A stretch of DNA of 64,000 nt from Atherix ibis (lineage: Eukaryota; Arthropoda; Insecta; Diptera; Athericidae), in NCBI GenBank assembly GCA_958298945.1, contig OY282607.1, positions 30,016,500-30,080,499 on the forward strand. The letters are read 5' to 3'. Both the position numbers and the translations under genes were made by a program. This document shows, one piece after another, positions 36,401 to 48,042 of this stretch. How positions within the stretch are numbered: the stretch's first letter is position 1; every line of letters starts with the position of its first letter. Under the pieces are notes generated by a model. That model had not been told where the DNA came from. It was given only the letters and a program-made list of their open reading frames with translations, and ran no database searches.

Positions 36401-38619
36401 ATGCAAACTCAATTTAATGAGAAAATCATAAAAAACCTATTGTTTTCAGTCCTGCCTTATAATTTTTTATTGGGCGCTTCCCTCTTGTTACTGTTTGTAA
36501 GCAGTTTACTCTTTTTATTATTTAAACTGAATCTTTTTGATCCGTCAAATGTTTTCCAGTATTTGATATGTAAATGTGTGCTTCGCGTTGAAACGTAAAA
36601 TCAAATTTAATATTATAGATGCGAACACCTCTTATACTTCCAAAAATGAACAATCACCATCTGTTACGAAAGTGCATAATATTGTAATATTTCCAAAAAA
36701 CGCAATTTAATCATTGAATTTTCAACAAAAAAATGTTTCTATCAAAAATAATTAGCAAAAAGCTGAAGATTTCTAAATAATCTCTTAACATTTTTACATT
36801 CGCATTGCAGCCTCGAAAAATATCTTCAACCATCGTAGAAAAGTTAAAATAAAATTTTAATTAAATTTTAATAACAAAAACCCGGTTAAAATTACAAATG
36901 TTCATTTTCTTATTATTTACAGTCGTAACCATTCTTGATAAATTGTAAAAGGATCTATGGTAGATGGTAAAATGGTGTTGAAATTAATCTTCTTTACTTC
37001 TGATACTGACAGCCATCCATTTTCATTACGAACGTTGGATACTTGAAATTTTCAATAGATACTCAACGATAATCTGATGGTATATAAGCGAGGACGATAC
37101 CTAAAAGTTAGCTTTTCTTTGAATTTTCATCAAATTAAATGGTGATTAAATTTCAATGATTTTTGTTTTTACGATGTGGCTTTTGTTTAACGACGATGGA
37201 ACTTAGTATGAGTTTTTCTACAAGGAAATATGAGCTTTCTATTGGATCATCAGAAACTTTAGCATTTTTCAATTTGATTCAAGAGCCATAAAATTCTATC
37301 AAAAATGCCTTATACCAAAATTGTTACTGTTATGAATCTGAATGAAACGTGCTAATATTGACTATGTCTAGCCAGGAATATGATAAATTACGAAGTCGTG
37401 TTGTTTTTATATTTCCCTTTGAATGAAAGATTTACACTTTGAGGGTCTGTGCCATTAATCAAAGAAACACTTTTCGATACTACCTTATACACTCGTACTG
37501 CTTCTAAAGGTAACAATCGGAAAAGGGAAAATACACCCAACTTAATCATGATCTGCTAATTACAAATAATGAGGAGTGCAATCGAACTGCTCTTTAAATA
37601 TAGTTGACAGTGTTACCGTCCTATCAATTCATCAATCCCATCATCATAGTACTCCAGCCGAACAAATAAGTTTGTCTGTCAGAATAGCATCCAACAATCA
37701 GTTCGTCTGGCAGCCATTTCTGGAGCCTAAAGCCTCTAAAATAAGCTGAGAAATTAGAGCGATTTGATGGCGTCATGCATTGTGCATCACTCCAAGGAAA
37801 ATTTACCAATTTAAATGCTTGAGCACGAACTGCTGCTGTTTACTAACTTCCCATCTCGTAGGTATTTACTATCATACCTAGACACCAGAATACCACAACA
37901 CTAAAGGCTACCCTATAAACGATTGCACGAAAACATGATTTATATTGCAGGTGGATGGAATCAATGTACCTGAGGCGCACTTGAAGCTGTGATAAAACCG
38001 AGTCAAATTTATCACCACGATGCGCGCTAGTAGGTTTTCTTCTTCGGATATCAAAACTTTTTTTTTAATGAAATAAAATCTGCTGAAATGCACGTTAAGA
38101 TTAAGAAAATTATCGAATATTGTTAAAAATGGAATGGTTTGCATCACAAGTTGTTAAAAAGAAATTATTTCAAGTTAGAAGCAGATCAGAAATGACACCT
38201 TTCAGGAAATGGTATCTTATAGGAATGGGAAAGAATGTTTTTTTCCAGTTCTGATTGATTTTTAAAATTATTTGGAATTGTTTATTTTGTTTGCACATAT
38301 ATAAGGTGCCAAAGATGTGTGACAGAGTTCACTTTACAGGACCATTAGATAACTTCAAATTGTTTGTGGATAAGCGTTACCATTTGTTTATGCAACACTG
38401 GTCAAATCTTAGTGGAATGGAAACGTTTTACGTGGTTAAATTTTGTGAAGCAATTTTTTTAAAATGGAGATGAGGACTTGGAAAAGATATGGACCGATCG
38501 AGGAAGCCTCACAATGTACGAATTAATATCAGAAATTAATTTTAGATATGGTCGTAATAGCTAAGTAAGCAGGTGTTGTGTGGTAAGATGATTGAGTACG
38601 AGGGTAATGTGATTAATAC
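36401..38619. other. non-coding
   Basis: The first ~200 bp may be the LINE tail. The rest shows no motif. Confidence 0.35.
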
Positions 38620-39260
38620 CTGGCCTTCATTAGAAAAAATCATTTTTATGTATAAAATTTAATTTATTTTTTAACATAGTATTCTTTACTCGGTATACTG
38701 AAGTCTAACGTTTTCCTATTATTTGCATCTCATCAAAAAACTACGATCTCTCCAACCTATCAAAATATGCATTTCTTTCAGTAATCCCTCATCACTTGGG
38801 CCAAATATTTGTCCGCCAAACCATTTCTTTTATAATCTCAAATAGGGTATAATTTCTAGATGGTAAATTTGGAGAATATGGCGGATGCGAGAGCAATCCA
38901 TATCCTAACTTATGGAATTTTGCTACGGAGATGACACAAGTGTGCATGCATGGATTTGTTATGACGAAATAGAATATTTTTCATTGCCAAATGCAGTTAT
39001 TTTGACTTGATTTTACTATTCAACCGGTCTAATAATGCTGTAAAATATTGTCTTGTTATTATATAATTTAGGTCTTTTAAAATAATATCATAGATTTTTT
39101 TAACCATTTTTTTGGTGGCGACCTAAATTATACATCCTAGGCGCTCAGCATCATTTGTGATCATACGACTCCAACGGAATTCAGTAAGCCACTTCTGAAT
39201 ATTTTCAAACGATGCATTTGAAGTCCCTATCATACTTTTCAACCTGGTATTTAGTTTCAG
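38620..39260 (-). pseudogene. mariner transposase remnant (family also at 11.3 kb)
   Basis: The minus strand gives SNASFENIQKWLTEFRW near 39200, MVKKIYDIIL near 39105, QYFTALLDRLNSKIKSK near 39030, LFRHNKSMHAH near 38960 (the LFHQDNAP block, with the second Asp lost), and LLSHPPYSPNLPSRNYTLFE near 38850-38880, where the third catalytic Asp is Asn. The stretch between the DNA-binding part and QYFTALL is deleted, so the first catalytic Asp is absent. The 3' end near 38620 (aatacctggcctt) matches 11301. Confidence 0.65.
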
Positions 39261-39776
39261 ATATTATCGGTATCTTCAAAAAATAGTGTTTTATTAATAC
39301 ACAAAATTATCTAAATTCAAAAAGTCTGTATCCTTTTAATGATTGTCAAAATTAACTAATAAACAGAGGCTCATATTAACTAATAAATAATATCTTCATA
39401 CGAATGCGAGATGATAAAAAGAATATCATTTTGTTGATATCAGCTGCAGCTTTGAATTAGCCAATGACTTATCATATTGCCCTCATAAACTGGTTTAGAG
39501 GTCGATAAACAATTACTCGATTAAAAAATCCCGCTATTAGATCAGCTTGTATACCGCCAAATTGCTGAAGGTACATTTAAGATTGCCATTTCAAGGGTTG
39601 GCATATATGAAGAACAGAGGGGTGGGTTTGATGGGGTAAACATTCCTCAAACTGTATCTATCAAGCATCCTTAAAAGATTTCTCTTAACCCACGCTAACA
39701 AAAATAGATAAATCCTTTTGTTGAGCTCATGCTAAATAAAGGGTCATTCAATGGTTCATGATTCGCTTCCATGGTA
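39261..39776. other. non-coding
   Basis: No motif recognised. The last two bases (TA, 39775-39776) are the mariner target dinucleotide. Confidence 0.4.
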
Positions 39777-41178
39777 CGAGGGTCGTTCAATAAGTCCTTA
39801 GAAAATCCAAGAAATTGCGCTCGTAGTGTCGGTAAAGATTTTTTTTTGTAAGTAGCATTATCGACAGGAAAGCTGTCAAAATTTCTGCTCGAAATTTTTA
39901 CTGATTAAGTACATTCTTAGGATTATTAATAATTCCTTCAATTTTTTGATTAATTCCATCACGATACAGAATTATTTGAAGAAATATTATACTTACTCTT
40001 CACAAAGAATTTAAAACTTTAAACACTATGGAGTGTAGGTCAATTTCTATCGTCGATTAAAGTTAACGACATTTATTTGTGCATAACAATGGAAAAAAGC
40101 GAGTTTAGGGCTGTCATCAGACATCTCCATTTGAAAGGCTTAAGCCCGAAAAAAATCAAAGCCGAGTTGGATGCAGTTCATGGCACATCTGCACCTGTGT
40201 TTGCGATAGTTTACAATTGGGTGAATGAACTTAAACGTGGCCGTTCATCCACAAAAGATGAACATCGTTCAGGACGCTCAGTTGAGGTGTCTACTCCTGA
40301 AATCATCGACAAAATCCACGATCAGATTTTGAACAATCGGCGAATTAAAGTGCGCGAATTAGTTGAGGCCACGGGCATATCACAAGGTTCAGTCGCTTCA
40401 ATTTTGCATGAAAAATTGTCTGTGAAAAAAATTTCGGCAAGATGGGTGCCGCGTTTGCTCTCAGAGGAGAATAAGCGCAATCGTGTAGTGGACTCTGAGG
40501 CTATGTTGGCACTCTTTCATCGTAATCCTGCCGAATTCCTTCGTCGATATGTCACTGTGGACGAAACCTGGATACACTACTACACTCCAGAAACGAAGAG
40601 ACAGTCATCACAGTGGATTTTCAAGGGTGAACGGGCTCCGAAGAAGGCAAAAACTGTGCCGGTCTTTTGGGATTCGCAGGGCATCATTTTTATCGACTAC
40701 TTGGAAAAAGGAAAAACAATAACAGGAGCGTATTACGTGTCGTTATTGCAACGGTTGAGCGAGGAAATCAAAGAGAAACGCCCCCATCTGAAGAGGAAAA
40801 AAATCCTCTTGCATCAGTACAATGCGCGTGTGCACACCTGCGCTGTTTCCCTGGCCAAAATTGTGGAATTGAGAATGGAATTGTTGCAGCATCCCGCTTA
40901 TTCACCAGATTTGGCCCCGAGTGACTATTTTCTTTTCCCCAATCTGAAGAAATGGCTTGGCGGACGACGGTTCACTTCCAACGAGGACGTCATTGCTCAA
41001 ACGGATGAGTATTTTGCAGAACTTCCGAAATCCTATTTTTTGGACGGGATAAAAATTTTGGAAAAACGATTGAAAAAGTGTATAGAGCAAAAGGAAATTA
41101 TGTTGAAAAATAAAATTTTTTTTTTTAAAAAAACAGTTTTTTTCCATCTTTTTCTAAGGACGTATTGAACGACCCTCG
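39777..41178 (+). mobile_element. irritans-like mariner, full length
   Basis: The left end is CGAGGGTCGTTCAATAAGTC and the right end read inward is CGAGGGTCGTTCAATACGTC. TA duplications lie at 39775-39776 and 41179-41180. Length is 1402 bp, near the usual 1.3 kb plus an extra ~134 bp in the 5' untranslated region (about 39892-40025) that the copy at 25.4 kb lacks. With only one mismatch in the first 20 bp of its ends, this is the youngest-looking DNA transposon in the window. Confidence 0.95.
40089..41168 (+). CDS. irritans-like mariner transposase, 359 codons, catalytic Asp replaced
   Basis: Start chosen at the ATG at 40089 (MEKSEFRAVIRHLHLKGLSP). The frame upstream to 40077 has no ATG. The first ~110 residues hold the paired helix-turn-helix DNA-binding region. 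The catalytic domain has VDETWIHYYTPETKRQ (first Asp), then LLHQYNARVHTC, where the second catalytic Asp (HQDN in the 25.4-kb copy) is Tyr, and YSPDLAPSDYFLF with the third Asp. Eight residues (SAGKVMAT in the other copy) are missing in frame after KAKTVP. Near 41091 one A is missing relative to the expected KG(N/D)Y end, so the frame runs through the 3' untranslated region into the inverted repeat and stops at 41168. Loss of a metal-binding Asp should abolish strand cleavage; DNA binding may remain. Confidence 0.88.
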   Translation: MEKSEFRAVIRHLHLKGLSPKKIKAELDAVHGTSAPVFAIVYNWVNELKRGRSSTKDEHRSGRSVEVSTPEIIDKIHDQILNNRRIKVRELVEATGISQGSVASILHEKLSVKKISARWVPRLLSEENKRNRVVDSEAMLALFHRNPAEFLRRYVTVDETWIHYYTPETKRQSSQWIFKGERAPKKAKTVPVFWDSQGIIFIDYLEKGKTITGAYYVSLLQRLSEEIKEKRPHLKRKKILLHQYNARVHTCAVSLAKIVELRMELLQHPAYSPDLAPSDYFLFPNLKKWLGGRRFTSNEDVIAQTDEYFAELPKSYFLDGIKILEKRLKKCIEQKEIMLKNKIFFFKKTVFFHLFLRTY

Positions 41179-43612
41179 TAGCATAGTTGTTGCTAAAAAT
41201 AATTGAACTCCTCCAGTATTAGTAGAAGATTTCTAGAATTTATTAACGGAGTATTCATTCTGCATTTATTTAACTAACACAAAGTTTGCATTAAGTTGAC
41301 AGAAAAATTTTACTGAGGCGTGTAAAATTTTATAGCCCTTAAAGTATATATAAAACCATTAAGAAATAAAGCATACCCAATTAAAATCAAAGTTTTCGTA
41401 TATAATTAACCATACAGACAAAGTTTAAACTATATTTTCTTCTAATTTATTCACCAATGTTAACTTCTAGCCGTGATGGCAATGTTAACCTAAATGCAAT
41501 CGAATCAAATTATGTACATTAATTTAACTGATTACTGCCTTCAGTAATTTACTCAACGCGATCATTAGTTAAATGAAAATGAAATGTAAATTACAACTCA
41601 TGAATGGCTATTTACATATGCAGATCATCTTGTAGTCAGGTGTGTAATCTATAATCGTGCAATTGGTTATATTTTTCCAATCCTTCAGCACATACTATTA
41701 ACAACAACGGTTGGCTGGACTGAGGCGGTTACGGAACAGCCATAGTAATTACAGACGGATAAATAGGAACGATTCGTTTATATTCCAACCTTAAATTGGA
41801 ATGGTCTTAAGATATTGAACTGTGCAATTGTGGTGAAAACTTGCTGCTCGATACAGTTGCTATGGACACCTTTAAGTGCCCACCTCGATCAGAACATGTA
41901 CACAAGCGATACAAAAAGGACGACACTCAATTAATCATCCCAGTTGCAATTTTAGCATTTCCACTATCCTAGTCTACATCTATATGCTGTGTCCAGAATT
42001 CCTGCTAAATCCAAGACGCTAGTACGCCCAGATTATTCATCTCTTCTTAACTAGGTACAAGTGCATGTTCATGATAATGGCCAAGTTCGTAATTTATTAA
42101 GCGTCATCCGTGTTTATAGTTTCAGTTGAGATTGTCAAAACCTAATGCAAACGTACAGAAGACACACTCTAGATTGGCCCTATACTCGTATCGAATGTTC
42201 CTTATATCGAATCGAATAAAGAATTTTTAGCACTTACGAGTACATTTCAAATCATCCCACATGCAACTGAAATCTCTTCTACTGAACTATGAACTTCAAA
42301 TGTTCACATACCGCTCCCATAGTTTATATTCTATTCTATCCGCTGCTAAAAAAAAGAGTTTCTTTTCGCTTATTTCTATTTTTTGATATTACTTCAAATG
42401 CAGATTTTATATTAGAACTAAGTCGACATCTTTACGAAATGATTGAGTACCATTTCCGTGTTTTATTTAACTTGCCTTCTATAGTGGTGACTGCAGAGTG
42501 CTTACTCCAATTCAATCACATCGAAAACTGATTTATTTTTTAAGTACATATCCGTATGTAGATATGTTTGTATATGCATAAGAATCACTAAAAGCTTTTA
42601 TGCATTTTCTTTCATGACCGCTGGTAATAAATTTTATTTCTCATCTCAATAAAAGCATCTTGTATCACTTGGCATTTGCGTAAAACCCATTTTCGACTTT
42701 TACCAAAATCCTTTTCAGAATGGAAGTATACTTCTTATTCGGATAGTGCACGTATGAATATAAATTTTTTTAAGTGACTACACCTATGATACGGTAAATG
42801 GTAAATCCTCGAAAAACTAGGCTTTCAAATATAGTGTTTTAGCGAGAAAAATCTCTTTGCTTAAAAGCTTTAATTCCGGTCTGAAGAGTCCATAAATCAA
42901 ATCGTTTTCTACCTTCGCACCTTTTAATATTATAACAAAGAGAGTAGAGGGAAAACTTTAAAAAAATCTTTCTAAAGTCATTCCGAACAATAACAACCCT
43001 CGTAAACAATTTTTGCATTTAATATAACGTTCACCCACGAAACACATAAATGCACGGGAACACTATGGAAGCACTTATGAAAGTCTTTTCCCTGGGTTTT
43101 AGGGGATTGGAAAAAGTTTTTCGCTTAAATTGTGAACACTTTACCAACTCGCTTAAATTCTACGAAATCAAAGCCAGTCTAAAGAAAGTTCCCAAATCTC
43201 GCAAAACTGAGAATGTTTCGGTTCACCTTCTACTACCGCAATATTGTTACGATTTTTTTTCCTATACTTGAATGCATAATTTTTTTTATATATTTGACTG
43301 AGTATAGAAATAAAATCTTTTCAGTATAAAAATGGTTGAAATGATAATTTTAAGATAACAACTGCAAACTTTATGTAAGGTCCTGTCGATTTTTTATTTA
43401 AGTTTTTTTGAAATTTATTTAATTTTCTATTTTTTATTTTTATCTGCAACTACAATTTTATAGTAACAAGCGGATTTACATCACATTTTAATTTACAATC
43501 TTGTCCATCATAAAGTTGGAGTAAACATCCATCGGCATTTCTCCAAATAATGGAAGTTAGATTCGTCTAAAAAATCTCGAGGCCATTGTCTCTTAAGTCT
43601 CCGATGAGTGTT
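41179..43612. other. non-coding
   Basis: No transposon motif. Frames of 73-80 codons at 42289 and 43050 have no match. Possibly host intergenic. Confidence 0.35.
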
Positions 43613-44690
43613 TCAGGGGAGGGCAGTACAGGACAATTCTCTCACAAGTGGATTATGATGATATAATAAACGGGAGTGAAATTTTTGATAGCGGGAAATG
43701 CACAGGTCCAGAAAAAAGGGAACATTTAGATCACGATGTATTACATTGTTACGAACATAAAAGGGGGCATCAACAATTTTGCGGAGGATCTTAGATTGTA
43801 AGGCCTGGACGCGGACCAAGAATCCTTGGTCCCGTCTTATATAATATTTATATAAATATTATATTAGACGGGACCAAGAATACTGCCTTGTGAGACGCCG
43901 GCTAGAATAGGATATATTTCCTAGGATTATGAGTTAATTGCAATTTGGAAATGACGTTCAGAGAGATATGAATTTATGATAAGGTAGTATATTGAAGAAA
44001 GCAAGCTTTTGAGATTTCAGAGGAGTCCAGAATGCCACATACTATGAAAAGCTTGGGAGATATCTAAAAATACTCCTGGGCAATACTCTTTCCTCTCAAG
44101 AGAGGATGTAATGTGATCAACGATGCGATGGCATTGCTGGATAGTGAAGTGTTCAGATCGGAAGCCAAATTGGTGATCAGGAATAATTTTTTCATTAACT
44201 AGGATTGGGTAGAGTCGTTTTAATGGAAGTTTGTCAAAATTTTTAACAAGGATTAGTAAGAGGCTGATAAAAGGAAGAAGAATTAATGGGTTTATTTGGT
44301 TTAGAAATCATTTTAATGACAGTAAATTTTCATAGGTTGTGAGCAGGATACTATTAAAATGTATGTAATTAAAACTAAAGCTTTTCGGAAAATTTGCTTT
44401 AGTATAGAAGCTGTTACAATAGATCATAATGAGAAGCTTTTTTATTGGGAAGGTGCAGACTAGTAGATTTAATTTCCGAGGGCTTAAAATTTTTGGGAGG
44501 AAGACTAATAGGGACTGGAAATATTAGTTCTTCGATAATTTTGTTAGTATGCGATTTGTCTTCTATATCATCATGTGGACCAAAAGTATTTAACAAATGT
44601 TTAGCAAATACTTCAACTTTTTCTTTGTCTATTTTGCCCAGTTACCGTCATTTTGTTTCAGTTTTTGTTATGTTCTTTTGTACGAGAGTA
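43613..44690 (-). pseudogene. jockey-like LINE reverse transcriptase, copy 2
   Basis: The minus strand in order: KEKVEVFAKHLLNTFGPHDD near 44560-44620, HLPNKKASHYDLL near 44420-44460, VIKMISKPNKPINSSS near 44290-44310, PDHQFGFRSEHFTIQQCHRI near 44130-44190, FLDISQAFHSMWHSGLL near 44030-44080 (first catalytic Asp of the reverse transcriptase present), NSYLSERHFQIAINS near 43940-43975, and PILAGVSQGSILGPV near 43870-43910. After a small palindrome, the C-terminal tail ILRKIVDAPFYVRNNVIHRD and YHHNPLVREL runs to 43613. The YADD box and the region between are deleted at the palindrome. Same family as the copy at 18.4-20.3 kb. Inactive. Confidence 0.82.
43824..43880. repeat. 57-bp near-perfect palindrome inside the LINE
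   Basis: Arms read cttggtcccgtct, then an A+T-rich centre near 43852, then agacgggaccaag, with one or two mismatches. The right arm is the original GSILGPV coding sequence and the left arm is an inverted copy of it, placed exactly where the rest of the reverse transcriptase is missing. Confidence 0.8.
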
Positions 44691-45299
44691 TTCGTCTAGT
44701 GGCTTCCCTATTATAACTAGAATATAAGTTCGAAGTGAATTTCTTATAGAAATACAATGGAGGAGGAAACTCCCATCGGTGGTTTACTTGAACCGATAAT
44801 GAGTCATCCTAAGAAGGCTAATAGAGGATAATTGGTACACAAAATGGTTACGATGCTCGGATGAGAGGGCATGGAATTTTTTGTAACGTTAGACGAAAAC
44901 GTTTTAGGCAAAAAATCTCATTTTACTCACGGTGGATCACATAATAACGAAAAAGGAAAGGAGCATTGACAATTTTACGAAGGGAAGTTACGATGAACCC
45001 TAAAGTTCAAGTCCGCAAGTCCATATGGATTTAATTATGGTGCTATACTTAGACACCAATAATATGTGTATATTGTTTATTGAAAATTTAGTTCACAAGT
45101 CGAACAGTATAATTAAATATCTGTAGTTTTGACAAAGTTTCGGTCTTCTCTGTCGCGTGCATGAAGATTTCAGATCAATCGCTTACTCATGTATAGTCCT
45201 AGGTAGAGGACGTTTGTTTTTACTAATATTATAATGCTGTTAAAACATAACAAAAAATATTGCGTAGAAAATTATCACTTGGAAAATTATCGTAAATTG
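44691..45299. other. non-coding, possibly LINE ends
   Basis: May include the upstream part of the minus-strand LINE and the start of the plus-strand LINE, but no motif is firm. Confidence 0.35.
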
Positions 45300-46570
45300 C
45301 AAAGCGCAGAAAAAAGATTGTCCAGACAGAACACGAGTTAGAGGTTACGCCACCAAGCATCGTGGAAATGTTCAAATCGATCCGTCGTTTGTCGAACCAC
45401 AAGTAACCTGGTTTCTATTGGATCGCCAGGGAACTGGTTAAGTTTACAGGCAACACACTATACCAAACGGTTCATCAATTCATGGTACCGAGTGGTACAT
45501 TGGCATTATCTGACCAAAGCTCAAAAAGGATATATTACGGATTTTAGCAATTAAATAGATATTACTTTGCTGACAACAATCTATAAGATATTCTCTGTTA
45601 TCTTAGTAGACAGGGTAGCCCTATTTGGTCAACAAATGATTCGCCCACACCAGAAAGGCTTCACTCCAGGGAAATCAGCAACTTATAAGTTCTTCTCTCT
45701 TTGGCAGTCTATGAAAAAACTGTTGGAATATTGTCAACAGGACTACCATCTGTTCAACGACTTAGCATAACCAGGGTAATTTTTTAGACATACATGAGAG
45801 AGTTCGGCATCCCAGGAAAAGTAATTAGACTAACTAGGCTTGCCATTACTAGTCTGAGCAGCCCAATAACTTTCATAGCCATTAAACATCCACAAAGGTC
45901 TCCACCAAAAAACGCACTTTCGTACCAACCTGGCGCTGACTTAAGAGTAAGCATGATGGGAGCCATTTTCATTAATTCAGCTCAGCTTTTAGCATGTACA
46001 AAAGTTTACAGATAGGCGATTATGGGTTCGAAACATTTAAATAATTTTTCTATTTGAGCTCAAGGGTCAAATCCGATAATAACATAAACATAGAAATCCG
46101 CACACGACTGCTGGTAACCAACAGTGCCTATGTTAGTCAGACTTAATTACTTCGCTCGAATATTCTAAAATTCTAAGCTCCCATTGGACAAGACACTAGG
46201 CTTGCCAATCCTCATGTATTCATCAAAAACTTGGGTTCTCAGAAAAAACTATTGCGTTCGAGAGGAAAATCTATTTAACGACGAAATTCTGAAGACTTCG
46301 TGGTTGTGAACAAAATTAAGCTCAATATGATGCGGTGGGCTGGACACCTTCCGTATGAATGAGGAATATCCCTTTCGGAAAGTCTACAGTGACTCTATTT
46401 ATGGTCCCAGAATTCGAGGTAAACCCTGACTTCGGTAAAGTGACGGCATAAGCCAGGACACCAGAAACATGGTGGGAGTGTCGAACTGGAAGAACGCAGC
46501 GCAAAGACGGGATTTTTACAGTTCTTTAATCCATCAGACCTAGACCGGACTCTATTGATTCATCAGACCT
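45300..46570 (+). pseudogene. LINE reverse transcriptase remnant (family B, copy 2)
   Basis: Plus-strand frames in order: VVHWHYLTKAQKGYI near 45510, LLTTIYKIFSVIL near 45570-45600, HQKGFTPGKSATYKFFSL near 45650-45700, REFGIPGKVIRL near 45800, a diverged substrate-binding stretch to about 45940, EIRTRLLVTNSAYVSQ near 46090-46140, KIKLNMMRWAGHL near 46310-46340, and a VELEERSAK tail near 46480. It shares the EIR-x-LL-x-AN and NWK-x-A tail with the 29.9-kb copy. Many stops and frameshifts; catalytic boxes not readable. Clade uncertain; it is not the jockey-like family. Confidence 0.7.
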
Positions 46571-46728
46571 ACAACAGTTGATGATGTTACTGCTGTTAAA
46601 CAATAGTGGTATACCTTTATTGTTCTTTTCGTAACCCAATCTTAGGGTTTCACGATGTATTGTTATAGTATTTTGGATGTGAGGTTAGGATCTTTGCCAG
46701 CTATTACAATTGCTCAATCACCGGAATA
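46571..46728. other. short spacer
   Basis: Nothing recognised. Ends with the TA target of the next element. Confidence 0.4.
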
Positions 46729-48042
46729 CGAGGTCTGTTCAAAAAGTATCGCGAATTTTGTATTTTTTCAAAATTGTTCATTTATTCATGAATATCTATT
46801 TTGTTCCCTTCATAGTAATCCCCACCAGATATTATATACCTGTGCCACCATTTTTTTCAATCCTCGAAGCACTTCAAAAAATCATTTTTTGTGATCTTGT
46901 TCAGCTCCTCCTTTGATGCCGTCTTTATGTCCTCAATCGTAGCGTAGCGTTGTCCTTTTATGGGCTTTTCAGTTTTGGGAACAAGAAAACGTCACAGGAG
47001 GCCAAATCTGGGGAATGCGGTGGCTGCGGAAATATTAGTGTGTTATTATTGGCCAAAAATTCGTGCACAAGCAAAGATGCGTGAGGAGGGGCGTTCTCAT
47101 GGTGCAAAAGCCAATTTTTGTTCTTCCACAAATCCGGGCGTTTCTGGCGGATTGCTTCGCGCAACTAGCGCATAACTTCCAGGTAATATTTCTTATTAAC
47201 TGGTCTACCCTGTAGCAAGAACTCATGATGCACCACGCCCTCTGCAATTGAAGAAAACTGTAAGCAAAACCTTCACATTCAACCGAACTAGGCGCGCTTT
47301 TTTTTGGTCTTGGATCGTGCGGCAGCTTCCATTGGGATGATTGAGCTTTGGTTTCTACGTCATAACTATAAACCCATAATTCGCCACCAGTTATGACCGT
47401 TTGGAGCAAATTTGGGTCGTCTCGGGCAGAGTCCAACATCTCCTTAGCAATGCTAATGCGATGCTGTTTTTGGTCGAAATTGAGCAATTTTGGTACGAAT
47501 TTCACGGCGATCCATCTCACGTATAAATCATTGGTAAAAATCGAATGGCATGAGCCAATTGATATGTTTAAGTCCTCAACAACTTCTCTAACGGTTATTC
47601 GACGATTGGCCAATACTATCTTCTTCACTTCATCAATGTTTTCGTCTGTTGGTGACGTGTCGAGCGTCCGGCACGCTTTTCGTCGTTCACATCTTCTCGG
47701 CCCTCTGAGAACATTTTGTACCACCGATAACGTTGCTTCGGTCCACGGTAGCTTCACCATATGCCACAGTCAGCATTCAGAATGCGTCCGCACAATTAAT
47801 TTTGTTTTTCACACAAAATTTGATACAGATTCTTTGATTAATATTTTGGAATGGGCAAAAATCGAAGACGAGCCAAAATACGTGCAAGCAAAGCAGCTGT
47901 CAAAAATTAACTGAACATTCAAAATTGCCGAACTTGTCGGTATAAGTGAGAGACTTGAGTACCAACATAACGACACAAAAAATCGAAAATCGAATATACA
48001 TAACCCGCGGAAAAATTTGCGATACTTTTTGAACAGACCTCG
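46729..48042 (-). mobile_element. CGAGGTCTGTTC-family mariner, full length
   Basis: Both ends read CGAGGTCTGTTCAAAAAGTA inward, with TA at 46727-46728 and 48043-48044. Length is 1314 bp. This is the only copy in the window that keeps both distinct ends and the whole coding region, so it defines the 5' side (right) and 3' side (left) for the rearranged copies. Confidence 0.95.
46782..47850 (-). pseudogene. mariner transposase (CGAGGTCTGTTC family), two catalytic Asp lost
   Basis: The start codon seen in sister copies (ATGGATCAAAGAATC) is altered here (ATATTAATCAAAG near 47850). A 241-codon frame starting inside, at 47760, covers the helix-turn-helix region (RRITVREVVEDLNISIGS), KFVPKLLNFDQKQHRI, and the first catalytic block, which reads ITGGELW where sisters have ITGDESW, so the first Asp is Gly. 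A frameshift near 47290 follows. In the next frame the second site is HHENAPPHA (Asp to Glu), and the third, SCDVFLFPK, is kept. The C terminus reaches the normal stop at 46782-46784. The spacing between the second and third sites is 34 residues. Inactive. Confidence 0.88.

Noticed and set aside
47393..47914. 173-codon plus-strand open frame
   Set aside because: It is the antisense of the mariner transposase at 46782-47850; the motifs are all on the minus strand.
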